Assembly: GCF_002845745.1 (NCBI RefSeq)
Contig: NZ_PIUM01000011.1
Location: 1-64,000, forward strand
From: Telmatospirillum siberiense
GTDB taxonomy: Bacteria; Pseudomonadota; Alphaproteobacteria; Rhodospirillales; Magnetospirillaceae
Length of the DNA: 64,000 nucleotides
Direction of reading: 5' to 3'
Shown: positions 9,270 through 16,796 of the stretch, one piece after another
Layout of the letters: the number at the start of each line of letters is the position of its first letter
How positions within the stretch are numbered: the first letter of the stretch is position 1
Made by a program: the position numbers and the translations under genes
Notes under the pieces: model-generated
Database searches by the model: none
What the model was told of the DNA's origin: nothing
What the model saw: only the letters and a program-made list of their open reading frames with translations

Positions 9270-9938
9270 ATGCCGATCATCGCCGCCCGTCCCTATGATT
9301 TCACCTTTCCCGCCCATGGCCTCGGCTTGATCGTCATCGATATGCAGCGCGACTTCCTGGAACCCGGCGGCTTCGGCGAGGCCCTGGGCAATGATGTCGG
9401 CCATCTGGCCGCCGCCATCGGCCCGACCGCCCGCCTGCTCGCCGCCTTCCGGGCACGTGGGTTGCCGGTGATCCATACCCGCGAGGCCCATTCGCCCGAC
9501 CTGTCCGATTGTCCGCCGGCCAAGCTCCGTCGCGGCAGGGGCGCGCTCCATATCGGCGATCCGGGGCCGATGGGACGGATCCTGATCGATGGCGAGGAGG
9601 GCAGCGCCATCGTCTCCGAACTGGCTCCGCTGCCGGGCGAAAAGGTCGTCCGCAAACCGGGGAAGGGTGCCTTTCACGCCACCGCCTTGGGCCAGCTTCT
9701 GCCGCAATTGGGCATCAGCCATCTGATATTTGCCGGCGTCACCACCGAGGTCTGCGTGCAGACCACCATGCGCGAGGCCAACGACCGGGGTTATGAGTGT
9801 CTGCTGGCCGAAGACGCCACCGCCAGCTATTTCCCCGCCTTCAAGCGGGCGACCATCGACATGCTGGTGGCGCAGGATGGCATCGTCGGCTGGGCCGCGT
9901 CCGTCCAAGCCATCGAAACCGCTTTGGGAGAACTGTGA
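9270..9938 (+). CDS. Isochorismatase-family cysteine amidohydrolase
   Basis: A 222-residue paralogue of the biuret hydrolase, with triad Asp24 (IVIDMQRDF), Lys129 (RKPGKGAFH) and Cys162 ([10 protein letters not shown]). The region around residues 94-104 ([14 protein letters not shown]) also matches. It lacks the [10 protein letters not shown]-terminus and differs where the biuret enzyme has [12 protein letters not shown], so its substrate may differ: a substituted biuret, N-carbamoyl amide or ureidoacrylate-type compound. It follows the ATPase by 14 bases and overlaps the cupin gene by a TGATG junction. Family certain, substrate unknown. Confidence 0.85.
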   Translation: MPIIAARPYDFTFPAHGLGLIVIDMQRDFLEPGGFGEALGNDVGHLAAAIGPTARLLAAFRARGLPVIHTREAHSPDLSDCPPAKLRRGRGALHIGDPGPMGRILIDGEEGSAIVSELAPLPGEKVVRKPGKGAFHATALGQLLPQLGISHLIFAGVTTEVCVQTTMREANDRGYECLLAEDATASYFPAFKRATIDMLVAQDGIVGWAASVQAIETALGEL

Positions 9939-10288
9939 TGTCACCGCAGCCGATCGTGCTGGCCCAACTCTTCGACAATCCCGCCGCGTGGGAGGGACTG
10001 GACTGGACACCCTTCCGCGAGGGGATCGAAGCCGCCTGGCTGCATCGAAGCGAGGACGGCGGTCCGGCGTCGGCCCTGCTGCGCTATCGGCCGGGGGCCG
10101 CCGCGCCGCGCCATCGGCATGTCGGCTGGGAACATATCATCATCCTTTCCGGCAGCCAGGGCGATCACCGGGGCACCTACGGGGTGGGGAGCCTCATCGC
10201 CAATCCACCGGGAAGCGAACACGACGTCCACAGCCGGGACGGCTGCATCGCCCTGCTGATCTGGGAGAAAACGCCGCAATTCCTGTGA
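9938..10288 (+). CDS. Small cupin domain protein (ChrR-like)
   Basis: A 116-residue single-domain cupin. PRHRHVGWEHIIILSG at about residues 61-76 gives the histidine and glutamate ligands of cupin motif 1, and NPPGSEHDVHSRDG at about 90-103 gives the motif 2 histidines, so a metal site is likely. It resembles the ChrR cupin domain. It starts within the stop of the preceding amidohydrolase and ends the operon. A metal-dependent enzyme or sensor acting on an intermediate is possible; nothing in the sequence decides which. Confidence 0.75.
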   Translation: MSPQPIVLAQLFDNPAAWEGLDWTPFREGIEAAWLHRSEDGGPASALLRYRPGAAAPRHRHVGWEHIIILSGSQGDHRGTYGVGSLIANPPGSEHDVHSRDGCIALLIWEKTPQFL

Positions 10289-10360
10289 TGGGGGGCGCCT
10301 TAAGGTTTCTCCCGTTGCCTCTGGTTCCCCAATGGCATGAAAGGATCCCCCTGATATTTT

Positions 10361-10514
10361 GAACCACCAAGACACCAAGTCACCAAGGCGTCTTTCGGAT
10401 CCGTTGGCGGCAGCCAATCTGCGCCGCAGGCATTCGCCCGACAAGCCGATGGCAGGACGGGAAAAGGCCAGTGGCACACTCCGCCCCCTTGGTGCCTTGG
10501 TGTCTTGGTGGTTC
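10361..10514. repeat. Long inverted repeat with 8-bp tandem arms, copy 1
   Basis: The left arm (10361-10388) and right arm (10487-10514) are 28-base inverted repeats with one mismatch. Each arm is built from tandem accaag units about 8 bp apart (gaaccaccaagacaccaag). A second copy with the same arms and a shared inner motif (gcgccgcRggcattcgcc) lies at 24589-24748 in the same orientation. It fills part of the convergent gap between the cupin and protease genes. No ORF inside looks real. Confidence 0.8.
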
Positions 10515-10580
10515 ATCAAAAGCCGGAGCGTACCGGAACGATCAAGAGGACGAACGACATCCGGCCAATCGCCAATTGTC

Positions 10581-10639
10581 CACCGGCCCCAGCATAAGCC
10601 CTCGCCCCTTGCGGGAGAGGGCTTATGCTGGGGCCGGTG
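10581..10639. terminator. Perfect 23-bp stem hairpin
   Basis: Positions 10581-10603 and 10617-10639 are perfect inverted repeats (start caccggccccagcataagcc) around a 13-base loop. It lies 18 bases past the protease stop and after the cupin operon, so it could end transcription from both sides, though there is no T run. The inner ctcgcccc...gggagag part resembles palindromes seen between genes elsewhere in this window (60346). Confidence 0.55.
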
Positions 10640-10656
10640 CCACTTTTCATTCATTC

Positions 10657-11670
10657 TCAAGTCCCGGCGCGCTCTCCGGGGACGACATCGAAGACGCGAA
10701 TCCGCCCGGCTCTCAGCGCCTCGACGGCGAGGTTTCTGCCGATGCGTTCGCCGTCGAGCAGACGGATCAGGTCGTCGGCCGCGGCGACGCGCCGGCCGTC
10801 CAGGGCGACGATGATATCGCCGGCCAGCAGGCCGCCTTCGGCGGCCGGACTGCCGGTCTCGATGCTGCCCACCATCACGCCGCTCGCCTGTTCGATGCCG
10901 GCGGCCAACTGGATCCGCCGGGGGATGGACGCCTGCTGGGCGGCGATGCCGATCGAGGCTCGCCGGACGCGGCCGTGCTGAATGAGCTGCCCCATCACAT
11001 AGCTGGCAGTGTTCGACGCCACGGCGAAGCAGATGCCCTGGGCGCCCAGGATCATCGCCGTATTGATGCCGATGACTTCTCCGGCCGAGGAAACCAGCGC
11101 GCCACCGGAATTGCCGGGATTGAGGGCGGCGTCGGTCTGGATCACATCGTCGATCAGCCGTCCGCTCCTGGCGCGCAGCGAGCGTCCGAGGGCGGAAACC
11201 ACGCCGGCGGTGACGGTGGTTTCGAAACCCAGCGGATTGCCGATGGCGATGGCGATCTGTCCGCGCCGCAATGTGGCGCTGTCGCCCAGGCGGGCCGCCG
11301 GCAGCGTGACCGATTCCTCGACATGGACCAGGGCGAGATCGGTATCGGGGTCGTCGCCGATCAGGCGCGCGGTGACATGCTGGCCGTCCGCCGTCTGCAC
11401 GGCGAGGCGGGGCGTGCCCTGGGCCACGTGGCTGTTGGTCAGGATCAGTCCGTCCGGCGACAGGATGACGCCGGAACCGGAGCCGGCCGCCCGCCCATCC
11501 TTGCGGACGTCGATCTTGACCACCGAGGCGCCGACATGTTCGGCGACGTCGCTGACCACCATCGAATAGGCGTCGAGCAGGCGGGTGTCATTCGGCGCGG
11601 CCGGAGCGCCCGCCCGGGAAGAGGGTGAAAATTTCTCGTCCAGAAGAAAGGAAAGGGTGGTGTCGAGCAT
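10657..11670 (-). CDS. HtrA/Do-like serine protease with PDZ domain
   Basis: A 337-residue S1C protease. The catalytic triad is His81 (ILTNSHVAQ), Asp111 (DPDTDLAL) and Ser188 (LNPGNSGGAL). Residues about 245-335 form one PDZ domain (GVMVGSIETGSPAAEGG, GDIIVALDGRRV). Unlike DegP-type proteins it shows no signal peptide or N-terminal membrane helix, so it may be cytoplasmic or exported in another way. The ATG at 11670 has GGAGGC seven bases upstream; a TTG at 11691 is also in frame. It stands alone between the nitrogen operon and the metal-response genes. Confidence 0.88.
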   Translation of the reverse strand: MLDTTLSFLLDEKFSPSSRAGAPAAPNDTRLLDAYSMVVSDVAEHVGASVVKIDVRKDGRAAGSGSGVILSPDGLILTNSHVAQGTPRLAVQTADGQHVTARLIGDDPDTDLALVHVEESVTLPAARLGDSATLRRGQIAIAIGNPLGFETTVTAGVVSALGRSLRARSGRLIDDVIQTDAALNPGNSGGALVSSAGEVIGINTAMILGAQGICFAVASNTASYVMGQLIQHGRVRRASIGIAAQQASIPRRIQLAAGIEQASGVMVGSIETGSPAAEGGLLAGDIIVALDGRRVAAADDLIRLLDGERIGRNLAVEALRAGRIRVFDVVPGERAGT

Positions 11671-11736
11671 CGAGCCGCCTCCATAGGCCAAGGAGCAGGA
11701 CTAAAAAATAGGTCGAAGCGGGGCCGGCGAAAAGGG

Positions 11737-11785
11737 GGGCTCCAAGGGCCTGGGACGGAATTACCGAACCAGGCCCTTGGAGCCC
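11737..11785. terminator. Perfect 17-bp stem hairpin
   Basis: gggctccaagggcctgg (11737-11753) and its exact complement (11769-11785) flank a 15-base loop. It lies downstream of the merR gene and upstream of the protease gene on the minus strand, so it probably separates the two units. There is no clear T run. Confidence 0.5.
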
Positions 11786-11876
11786 GAGCGGCGCCTCTCG
11801 CCCGCCGACAGCGGAGCGGAGGCGTCAGATCAAACCTTAGGGCGTGGTGCGATTATTTCGCGCCACGCCCTAAGGA
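11783..11876. repeat. Dispersed intergenic element, copy A
   Basis: This stretch shares cgagcggcg, ctcgcccgccg, agcggagcg and aggcgtca in the same order and spacing with 32204-32297. It ends in a hairpin, ccttagggcgtgg (11835-11847) with ccacgccctaagg (11863-11875). The end overlaps the last codons of merR on the minus strand. A palindromic intergenic repeat family is the best reading. Confidence 0.65.
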
Positions 11877-12274
11877 TGGGGCGCCAGCGCCTCGATGATG
11901 CGGCATTCGGCGATGGTGCCGCAGCCGCACTGGCCGATGATCGACGACAACTCGCGACGCAGCGCGGTCAGATCGGCGATCTTCCGGTCGATGTCGGCCA
12001 AATGGCCCCGCGCGATGGCATCCACCGCCTCGCAAGAGCGATCCCTCTGGTCCGCCAGCCCGAGGAGATCGCGCACCTGTTCCAGCGAGAATCCGAGGTT
12101 GCGGGCCCGTCTGATGAAGCTCAGGCGGCCCAGATGCCAATCATCGTAGCTTCGGTAATTGCCGGCGGTTCGTGCCGGTATCGGCAGAAGACCGATGCGT
12201 TCGTAGTAGCGGATGGTTTCCACTTTCGTCTCGGTCGCCCGGCCGAGATCGCCGATCGTCAACTGTCCCAACAT
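11870..12274 (-). CDS. MerR family heavy-metal regulator
   Basis: A 134-residue MerR protein. Residues 4-70 form the winged helix (LTIGDLGRATETKVETIRYYERIGLLP), followed by the dimerisation helix. The ligands Cys81, Cys116, Cys118 and Cys124 (GQCGCGTIAEC) fit the CadR/PbrR/ZntR branch, which senses divalent ions such as Cd, Pb or Zn. It is divergent from a CDF-like membrane protein. The gap holds a textbook MerR operator, so the regulator would twist that promoter open when metal is bound. Which metal is sensed cannot be told. Confidence 0.9.
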   Translation of the reverse strand: MLGQLTIGDLGRATETKVETIRYYERIGLLPIPARTAGNYRSYDDWHLGRLSFIRRARNLGFSLEQVRDLLGLADQRDRSCEAVDAIARGHLADIDRKIADLTALRRELSSIIGQCGCGTIAECRIIEALAPHP

Positions 12275-12278
12275 GCGC

Positions 12279-12309
12279 TTGACCCTATAGTGACTACAGG
12301 GTGCATATA
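12279..12309 (+). promoter_or_regulatory. MerR-type promoter with dyad operator
   Basis: A -35 TTGACC (12279-12284) and a -10 CATATA (12304-12309) are 19 bases apart, the long spacing typical of MerR-activated promoters. Between them lies a near-perfect 21-bp dyad (12282-12302), accctatag...ctacagggt, very like known CadR/PbrR/ZntR sites. It drives the gene starting at 12346 and rules out the ATG at 12301 as its start. Confidence 0.85.
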
Positions 12310-12345
12310 AGCCGACAACGACCCGATCGCCAGCAGGAAAGGAAC

Positions 12346-12999
12346 ATGCCGATGGCCGGTTGTTGCCAACATTGCGCCGGACCGGACGAAAGCGGTGGCC
12401 GGGTTTGGCGCCGTGTCCTGTGGATCGCGCTCGTCGTCAACGCTGGCATGTTCGCAGCCGAGATCGTCGCCGGCGTCGCGGCCGGATCGGCGGCCCTGCA
12501 GGCCGACGCGCTCGATTTCCTGGGCGATTCCCTGAACTACGCCATCAGTCTGGCGGTGGCCGGTCTTGGACTGACATGGCGGGCTCGCGCGGCGCTGGTC
12601 AAGGGGTGGGGGCTGTTGCTGCTGGGCGGTTGGGTCATTCTTTCGACCGTGTGGCATGCCGTCACGGGCTCTTTGCCCGAGGCCGAGGTCATGGGGATCG
12701 TCGGCATGCTGGCCTTGGTTGCCAACGGAGCCGTCGCGGTGCTCCTGTTCCGCTTCCGGAGCGGCGACGCGAACATGCGGTCTGTGTGGATTTGCTCGCG
12801 TAACGACGCCATCGGCAATATTGCCGTCATGGCCGCCGCCGCCGGCGTGTTCGGTACCGGAACCGGATGGCCGGATGTCGTCGTGGCGGCGATCATGGCG
12901 GGCCTGGGCGTCAGTGGCGGCTTTCAGATCGTCCGTCAGGCCCGGGAAGAACTTCGCCGGACGCGAAATGGGGCGATGGAGCCCGTTCTCGCCGAATAG
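12346..12999 (+). CDS. Short CDF-like cation transporter
   Basis: A 217-residue membrane protein of cation-diffusion-facilitator type. The N-terminus MPMAGCCQHC is cysteine-rich, and about six hydrophobic segments follow. It is shorter than classical CDF pumps: the C-terminal cytoplasmic domain is absent. The metal-site motifs are changed: ADALDFLGDSLNYAI in place of HxxxD in helix 2, and SRNDAIGNIAV in place of HxxxD in helix 5. Start 12346 follows AGGAAAGG. The MerR operator in front makes a heavy-metal resistance role likely. The unusual residues suggest altered metal choice, which is inference. Confidence 0.8.
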   Translation: MPMAGCCQHCAGPDESGGRVWRRVLWIALVVNAGMFAAEIVAGVAAGSAALQADALDFLGDSLNYAISLAVAGLGLTWRARAALVKGWGLLLLGGWVILSTVWHAVTGSLPEAEVMGIVGMLALVANGAVAVLLFRFRSGDANMRSVWICSRNDAIGNIAVMAAAAGVFGTGTGWPDVVVAAIMAGLGVSGGFQIVRQAREELRRTRNGAMEPVLAE

Positions 13000-13003
13000 G
13001 AGC

Positions 13004-13450
13004 CTATTCGGACAGCGTCGCGCTCGATATTTCGCCGGCGCTGACCTGCCCGTCGTTGTTGGTGTCCAGACGACCGCTGGCCACGGCGACCAGGGGTGAA
13101 ACAGCGGCGATCTCGGATTTCGACAGGGTGCCGTTGTGGTTGCTGTCCAAGGCATGGACGGTGTCCAAGGCCAGGATATCGGCGGCGGCGATCTGGTTGG
13201 CCGATGGCGCGGATGCACCGGAAGTTACAGAGCCCGTGCTATCGGCCGTCTGATTGGCGATCAGGGTGCTTTGGACCGACGATGAAAGCAGGGGGGCGAC
13301 AACGCTGCCCGGTTTCGCATCCTGCGCGGAGCCCGTCGCGGCATCTTGCGCCTCGGCCGGGCTTTGATCGGGCCCGTCCGTTTTCTGCGTCCTGGTCAGA
13401 ATCCGGCTCGAAAGTGATCCGCTCGTGTCGTATCCACGAATGGTTGTCAT
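13004..13450 (-). CDS. EF-hand calcium-binding protein
   Basis: A 148-residue protein. The N-terminal half is low in complexity (Ser/Thr/Ala/Gln-rich). The C-terminal half carries two EF-hand loops, DSNHNGTLSKSE and DTNNDGQVSAGE, each with Asp at positions 1, 3 or 5 and Glu at 12. No signal peptide is visible. The ATG at 13450 follows GGGAGCGG and is preferred over 13483. It converges on the CDF-like gene with a 4-base gap and may be a calcium-responsive or structural protein. No partner is evident. Confidence 0.7.
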   Translation of the reverse strand: MTTIRGYDTSGSLSSRILTRTQKTDGPDQSPAEAQDAATGSAQDAKPGSVVAPLLSSSVQSTLIANQTADSTGSVTSGASAPSANQIAAADILALDTVHALDSNHNGTLSKSEIAAVSPLVAVASGRLDTNNDGQVSAGEISSATLSE

Positions 13451-13557
13451 CAGCCGCTCCCGCGCTTTGATCCTTATCGACATTATACGTCGGCGAGAAA
13501 AAATCCGGGCGGTGATTGACCGGGAACGGGCAAGGCGCTTTCCGCCGTACGGGGCCC

Positions 13558-13980
13558 TTAAGTCACCTGATCGTAAATGTCGTAAAGTTCCGTTTCTTCG
13601 CGTTCGAGGCGATGATGGAGCGCCGTCAAGATGGCGTTGGTTTCCTCGATAAATTGTTTGGGCTGGAGCGAAATGGCCGTGGAGCCGGCCCAGCGCATCC
13701 TGAAATCGTCAAACGAGGTTTTGAGGCTTCCCATCTCCTGTTTGAACCGCATCGCGGTACTGCGAATCCGGATGTCGCTCAGCGCGATGAGGCGAGGATA
13801 GAGAGCGCTATCCTCGATGGCCAAATGAACAGAAATTTTTCCGCCCAATTCTCGCATGATCGTCGCCACCGGTTCGGCATCGGCCTCGATGCGGGATACC
13901 ATCAACATCTGTTCAATTTTTTTCAGAATCTCGCCAATTTCCTTATGTTGCTTCCTGTAATTTTCGGTCTTGGCAGCCAT
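13558..13980 (-). CDS. Hemerythrin HHE-domain protein
   Basis: A 140-residue four-helix protein. His12 in RKQHKEI, the HLAIEDSALYP segment and LHHRLEREETELY supply the His and Glu ligands of a hemerythrin-type di-iron site, giving an oxygen, NO or iron-handling role. It is cytoplasmic and alone. The ATG at 13980 has GGAG eight to nine bases upstream; a GTG at 13986 is in frame but too close to that site. No methyl-accepting or signalling domain is attached. Confidence 0.8.
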   Translation of the reverse strand: MAAKTENYRKQHKEIGEILKKIEQMLMVSRIEADAEPVATIMRELGGKISVHLAIEDSALYPRLIALSDIRIRSTAMRFKQEMGSLKTSFDDFRMRWAGSTAISLQPKQFIEETNAILTALHHRLEREETELYDIYDQVT

Positions 13981-13986
13981 CGTCAC

Positions 13987-14370
13987 ATCTCCATTTCATG
14001 GGAGAGGATATCTAGGCCAAAAGTCGTTGTTAGACTTTGACGTTCATCAACTATCGCACTCCCGGCGGAAGGCCATCGGCGCCGCCAGTGCTCGCCTCGG
14101 CCACGAAGCAGGCAGGGTTTGCCGAGGGGGTAAATCCTGCTTGAGTGGGGGGCGGAATTGCCGCTCCTACAGTCCTCCCGATCTTGCCGCCGTCATTTAT
14201 CCAACCCATTGGGACGCAAGGGATTATCCCGTATTTCCCTCGGATAGACCCTTTGCTTTGCAGGTTAAAATGGCAGTGGAATGAATTTTGCTCGGAAAAG
14301 ACGATTTTCGCGCCGGCGCTTTTGGGCAAAGCGGTATCGCGGAATGTGAATGCAGATAGGCAGGTGGGCA
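13987..14370. other. Intergenic region without a gene
   Basis: These 380 bases separate divergent genes. I see only short imperfect repeats (aagcagg...cctgctt around 14107-14145) and no convincing ORF or RNA. It probably carries the promoters of both neighbours. Confidence 0.5.
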
Positions 14371-15066
14371 ATGTCGATTGCAGGAATGTCCGGGCTGGTC
14401 CCGGGCCTGAGCCATGCGGGGGTGACTGGGGCGCAGTCTTCCTCTTCGGGCCGGAATTCATCCGTGGGCGACGTCTTTTCATCCTTTATGAGTGGTCAAA
14501 CCACCGCCGGCAGCGATTCCCCGTCGGCCGTGGAGTCAACCTCGGCGGTCAGTCCGGCATCTTCCGTGCTTGCCATGGATCCCGGATTCATTGTCGTCAC
14601 CCCGGAGGACCGGCAGAAATTCGCCGGCGACGTGACACGAGCTCTTCAGGCGGCGGGTGTCGATACCCGCGAGCCGATATCCCTCACCGTCGATAGCGCG
14701 GGGGCCGTCAAGGCCGAGGCCGGGACGCCGCAAGCCGAAAAGATCGATGCCGTCTTCGCGCAGAATCCCGCTCTCGGGAACACCTACCAGAAGATCTGCA
14801 ATTATGATCTGTCCTGCGCCATAGCGCGGTGTTCGATCGCCGAAGGCGAAGCCATGGAGAGGGCCGGCAGTCCCTCGGCGAAAGCATCGGTGTGGAGTCG
14901 TTTCAGCGGCGTCGTCAGTGTTCTGAAAGGGGAGGGGGAACAAGAGACGCTGGCCGACGGGCAACTGACGTCGAGCGCCCTTTCCTCCGTCGACGGCCTG
15001 CTTGCCTCGGTGGAAGCCGCCGTTCAGCCCAGCGGTTCCCCGTCCAGCGAGATCAGCCGGTGGTGA
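14371..15066 (+). CDS. Hypothetical Ser/Ala-rich protein
   Basis: A 231-residue protein that I do not recognise. The first 75 residues are Ser/Gly/Thr-rich and look disordered. A more structured middle (TPEDRQKFAGDVTRALQAAGVD, then QAEKIDAVFAQNP and a cysteine-bearing stretch, KICNYDLSCAIARC) follows, and then another Ser-rich tail. It has no signal peptide or membrane helix. AGGTGGGC precedes the ATG at 14371, preferred over 14350. The gene ends inside the convergent adenine deaminase gene (43-base overlap). A low-complexity, exported or regulatory protein is possible. Codon use looks like the neighbours. Confidence 0.6.
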   Translation: MSIAGMSGLVPGLSHAGVTGAQSSSSGRNSSVGDVFSSFMSGQTTAGSDSPSAVESTSAVSPASSVLAMDPGFIVVTPEDRQKFAGDVTRALQAAGVDTREPISLTVDSAGAVKAEAGTPQAEKIDAVFAQNPALGNTYQKICNYDLSCAIARCSIAEGEAMERAGSPSAKASVWSRFSGVVSVLKGEGEQETLADGQLTSSALSSVDGLLASVEAAVQPSGSPSSEISRW

Positions 15067-16796
15067 TCGGCATCGACCAGGCCGTGGTCGGTGATCTTCA
15101 GATGCGGGATCATCGATAGCGGCAGGAAGGCCAATTGGACGAAAGGCTCTTCGAGCATGCAGCCCATGGAGCGCAGGACGTCGCGCAAGGCGCGCAGGCG
15201 CTGTTCGACCTCCTCCGCCGGGCGGTCGCTCATCAGGCCGGCGATCGGCAGGGCCAATTCCTCCAGAACCTCGCCGTCGCGCGCCGCGACGAAACCGCCT
15301 TGCAGTTCGATCAGCCGGTTGACCGCCACCGCCATGTCGGCGTCGTTGCTGCCCACCGTGATGATGTTGTGGGCGTCGTGGCCGATGGAGGAGGCGATGG
15401 CGCCGTGCCGGATGCCGAAGCCCTTGACGAAACCCCGGCCGACGTTGCCGTTGCGGCCATGACGCTCCAGCACCGCCAGCTTCAGGACGTCGGCGGCCGG
15501 ATCCGCGTGGCGCAGGCCCTCGCCGTAGGGCAGGTCGAGGGTCAGGTGCTCGGTGATGATCTGATGTTCGATCAGGCCGATTACCGGTCCGCGCGGGCCC
15601 TTGCAGGGCGTGCGAAACAGATCCGCGTCGACCGGGGCGCGCTTGATCGAATGGAATCCGACGGGGGGGATGAGCTGGCGCCTGGCGAAGGTTTCGGTAT
15701 CGACCTGCCGGCCCAGGCGGATGACGCTGTCCACCCGGCAATGCTCAAGATCCGTCAGGAGCACGATGTCGGCCAGGTAGCCGGGCGCCAGCAGGCCACG
15801 GTCGGTGAAGCCGAAGCCGCGGGCGGCCGACCATGTGGCGGCGCGGTAGACCGCCTCCAGGGGCGCGCTCTTGGCGATGGCGGTGCGGATCAGGTGGTCG
15901 ATGTGACCATCCTCGGCGATATGCAAGGGCGTCCGGTCATCGGTGCAGAAGGCCAGGAACGGCGCCCGCGTCATGTCGATCAAACCGGCCAGGGCCTCGA
16001 CGTCGCGGGTCACGCTGCCGTCGCGGATCAGCACCTGCATGCCCTTGCGGACCTTTTCCAGGGCTTCGTCCGGATGGGTGGCCTCATGGCAGTTGCGCAC
16101 GCCGCAGGACAGGTAGGCGTTCAGCGGCTTGCCGCCGAGAAGCGGCGAATGGCCGTCGATATGCCAGCCGTCGAAAGCGGCCAGTTTGTCGAGAACGGCA
16201 TCGTCCTTGGCCAAAACGCCGGGGAAATTCATGAATTCGGCGAGGCCGATGACTTTCGGATGATCGCGGAGCGCCACCAGATCGTCGGCCTCCAGCCGCG
16301 CGCCGCTGGTCTCCAGCGCGCCAGCCGGCACGCAGGACGAGAGATTGATCCGCAAATCCATGGCCAGGTGCGGCGCCTGGTCGAGAAAATAACGCAAGCC
16401 GGCGACGCCCAGCACATTGGTGATCTCATGGGGGTCGGCGATGGCGGTGGTGGTGCCGCGCGACAGCGCCAGACGGTCGAATTCGTAGGGCTGAACCAGG
16501 GTCGATTCGGGATGGACGTGGGTATCGATGAAACCGGGAACGGCATAAAGGTCACTGCCGTCGATCTCCTGGCGTCCCCGGTAATCGAGGTCGTAGGTGC
16601 CGACGATCCGGTCGTCGCAGATGGCGATGTCGGTGCGGACGACTTCTCCCGTCGCGATATTCAGCATTCGGACGTTCTTGATCACCAGATCGGCCTCGGC
16701 GCGGCCCAACGCCTGATCGATCCGCCGGCCCAATCCCGCCTTGATGTCGGTTCTGCTTTTCGTCACGACGTCTGTTCCACTCTCTGATGCTGGCAT
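15024..16796 (-). CDS. ade: Adenine deaminase
   Basis: A 590-residue amidohydrolase-superfamily enzyme converting adenine to hypoxanthine and ammonia. It has PGFIDTHVHPES (first metal ligands), GTTTAIADPHEITNV, DGHSPLLGG, CFCTDDR-like AFCTDDRTP, and the C-terminal GGFVAARDGEVLEELALP segment specific to Ade. The ATG at 16796 overlaps the guanine deaminase by 34 bases. A GTG at 16766 overlapping that gene's stop (GTGA) is equally plausible. The long upstream extension of the frame to 17276 runs through the other gene and is rejected. It is the last gene of the purine importer/deaminase operon. Confidence 0.92.
   Translation of the reverse strand: MPASESGTDVVTKSRTDIKAGLGRRIDQALGRAEADLVIKNVRMLNIATGEVVRTDIAICDDRIVGTYDLDYRGRQEIDGSDLYAVPGFIDTHVHPESTLVQPYEFDRLALSRGTTTAIADPHEITNVLGVAGLRYFLDQAPHLAMDLRINLSSCVPAGALETSGARLEADDLVALRDHPKVIGLAEFMNFPGVLAKDDAVLDKLAAFDGWHIDGHSPLLGGKPLNAYLSCGVRNCHEATHPDEALEKVRKGMQVLIRDGSVTRDVEALAGLIDMTRAPFLAFCTDDRTPLHIAEDGHIDHLIRTAIAKSAPLEAVYRAATWSAARGFGFTDRGLLAPGYLADIVLLTDLEHCRVDSVIRLGRQVDTETFARRQLIPPVGFHSIKRAPVDADLFRTPCKGPRGPVIGLIEHQIITEHLTLDLPYGEGLRHADPAADVLKLAVLERHGRNGNVGRGFVKGFGIRHGAIASSIGHDAHNIITVGSNDADMAVAVNRLIELQGGFVAARDGEVLEELALPIAGLMSDRPAEEVEQRLRALRDVLRSMGCMLEEPFVQLAFLPLSMIPHLKITDHGLVDADHHRLISLDGEPLG

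Noticed and set aside
10359-10814. ORFs across the tandem-arm palindrome and hairpin
   Set aside because: Translations follow the repeat units and contain no domain; the stretch is repeat DNA.
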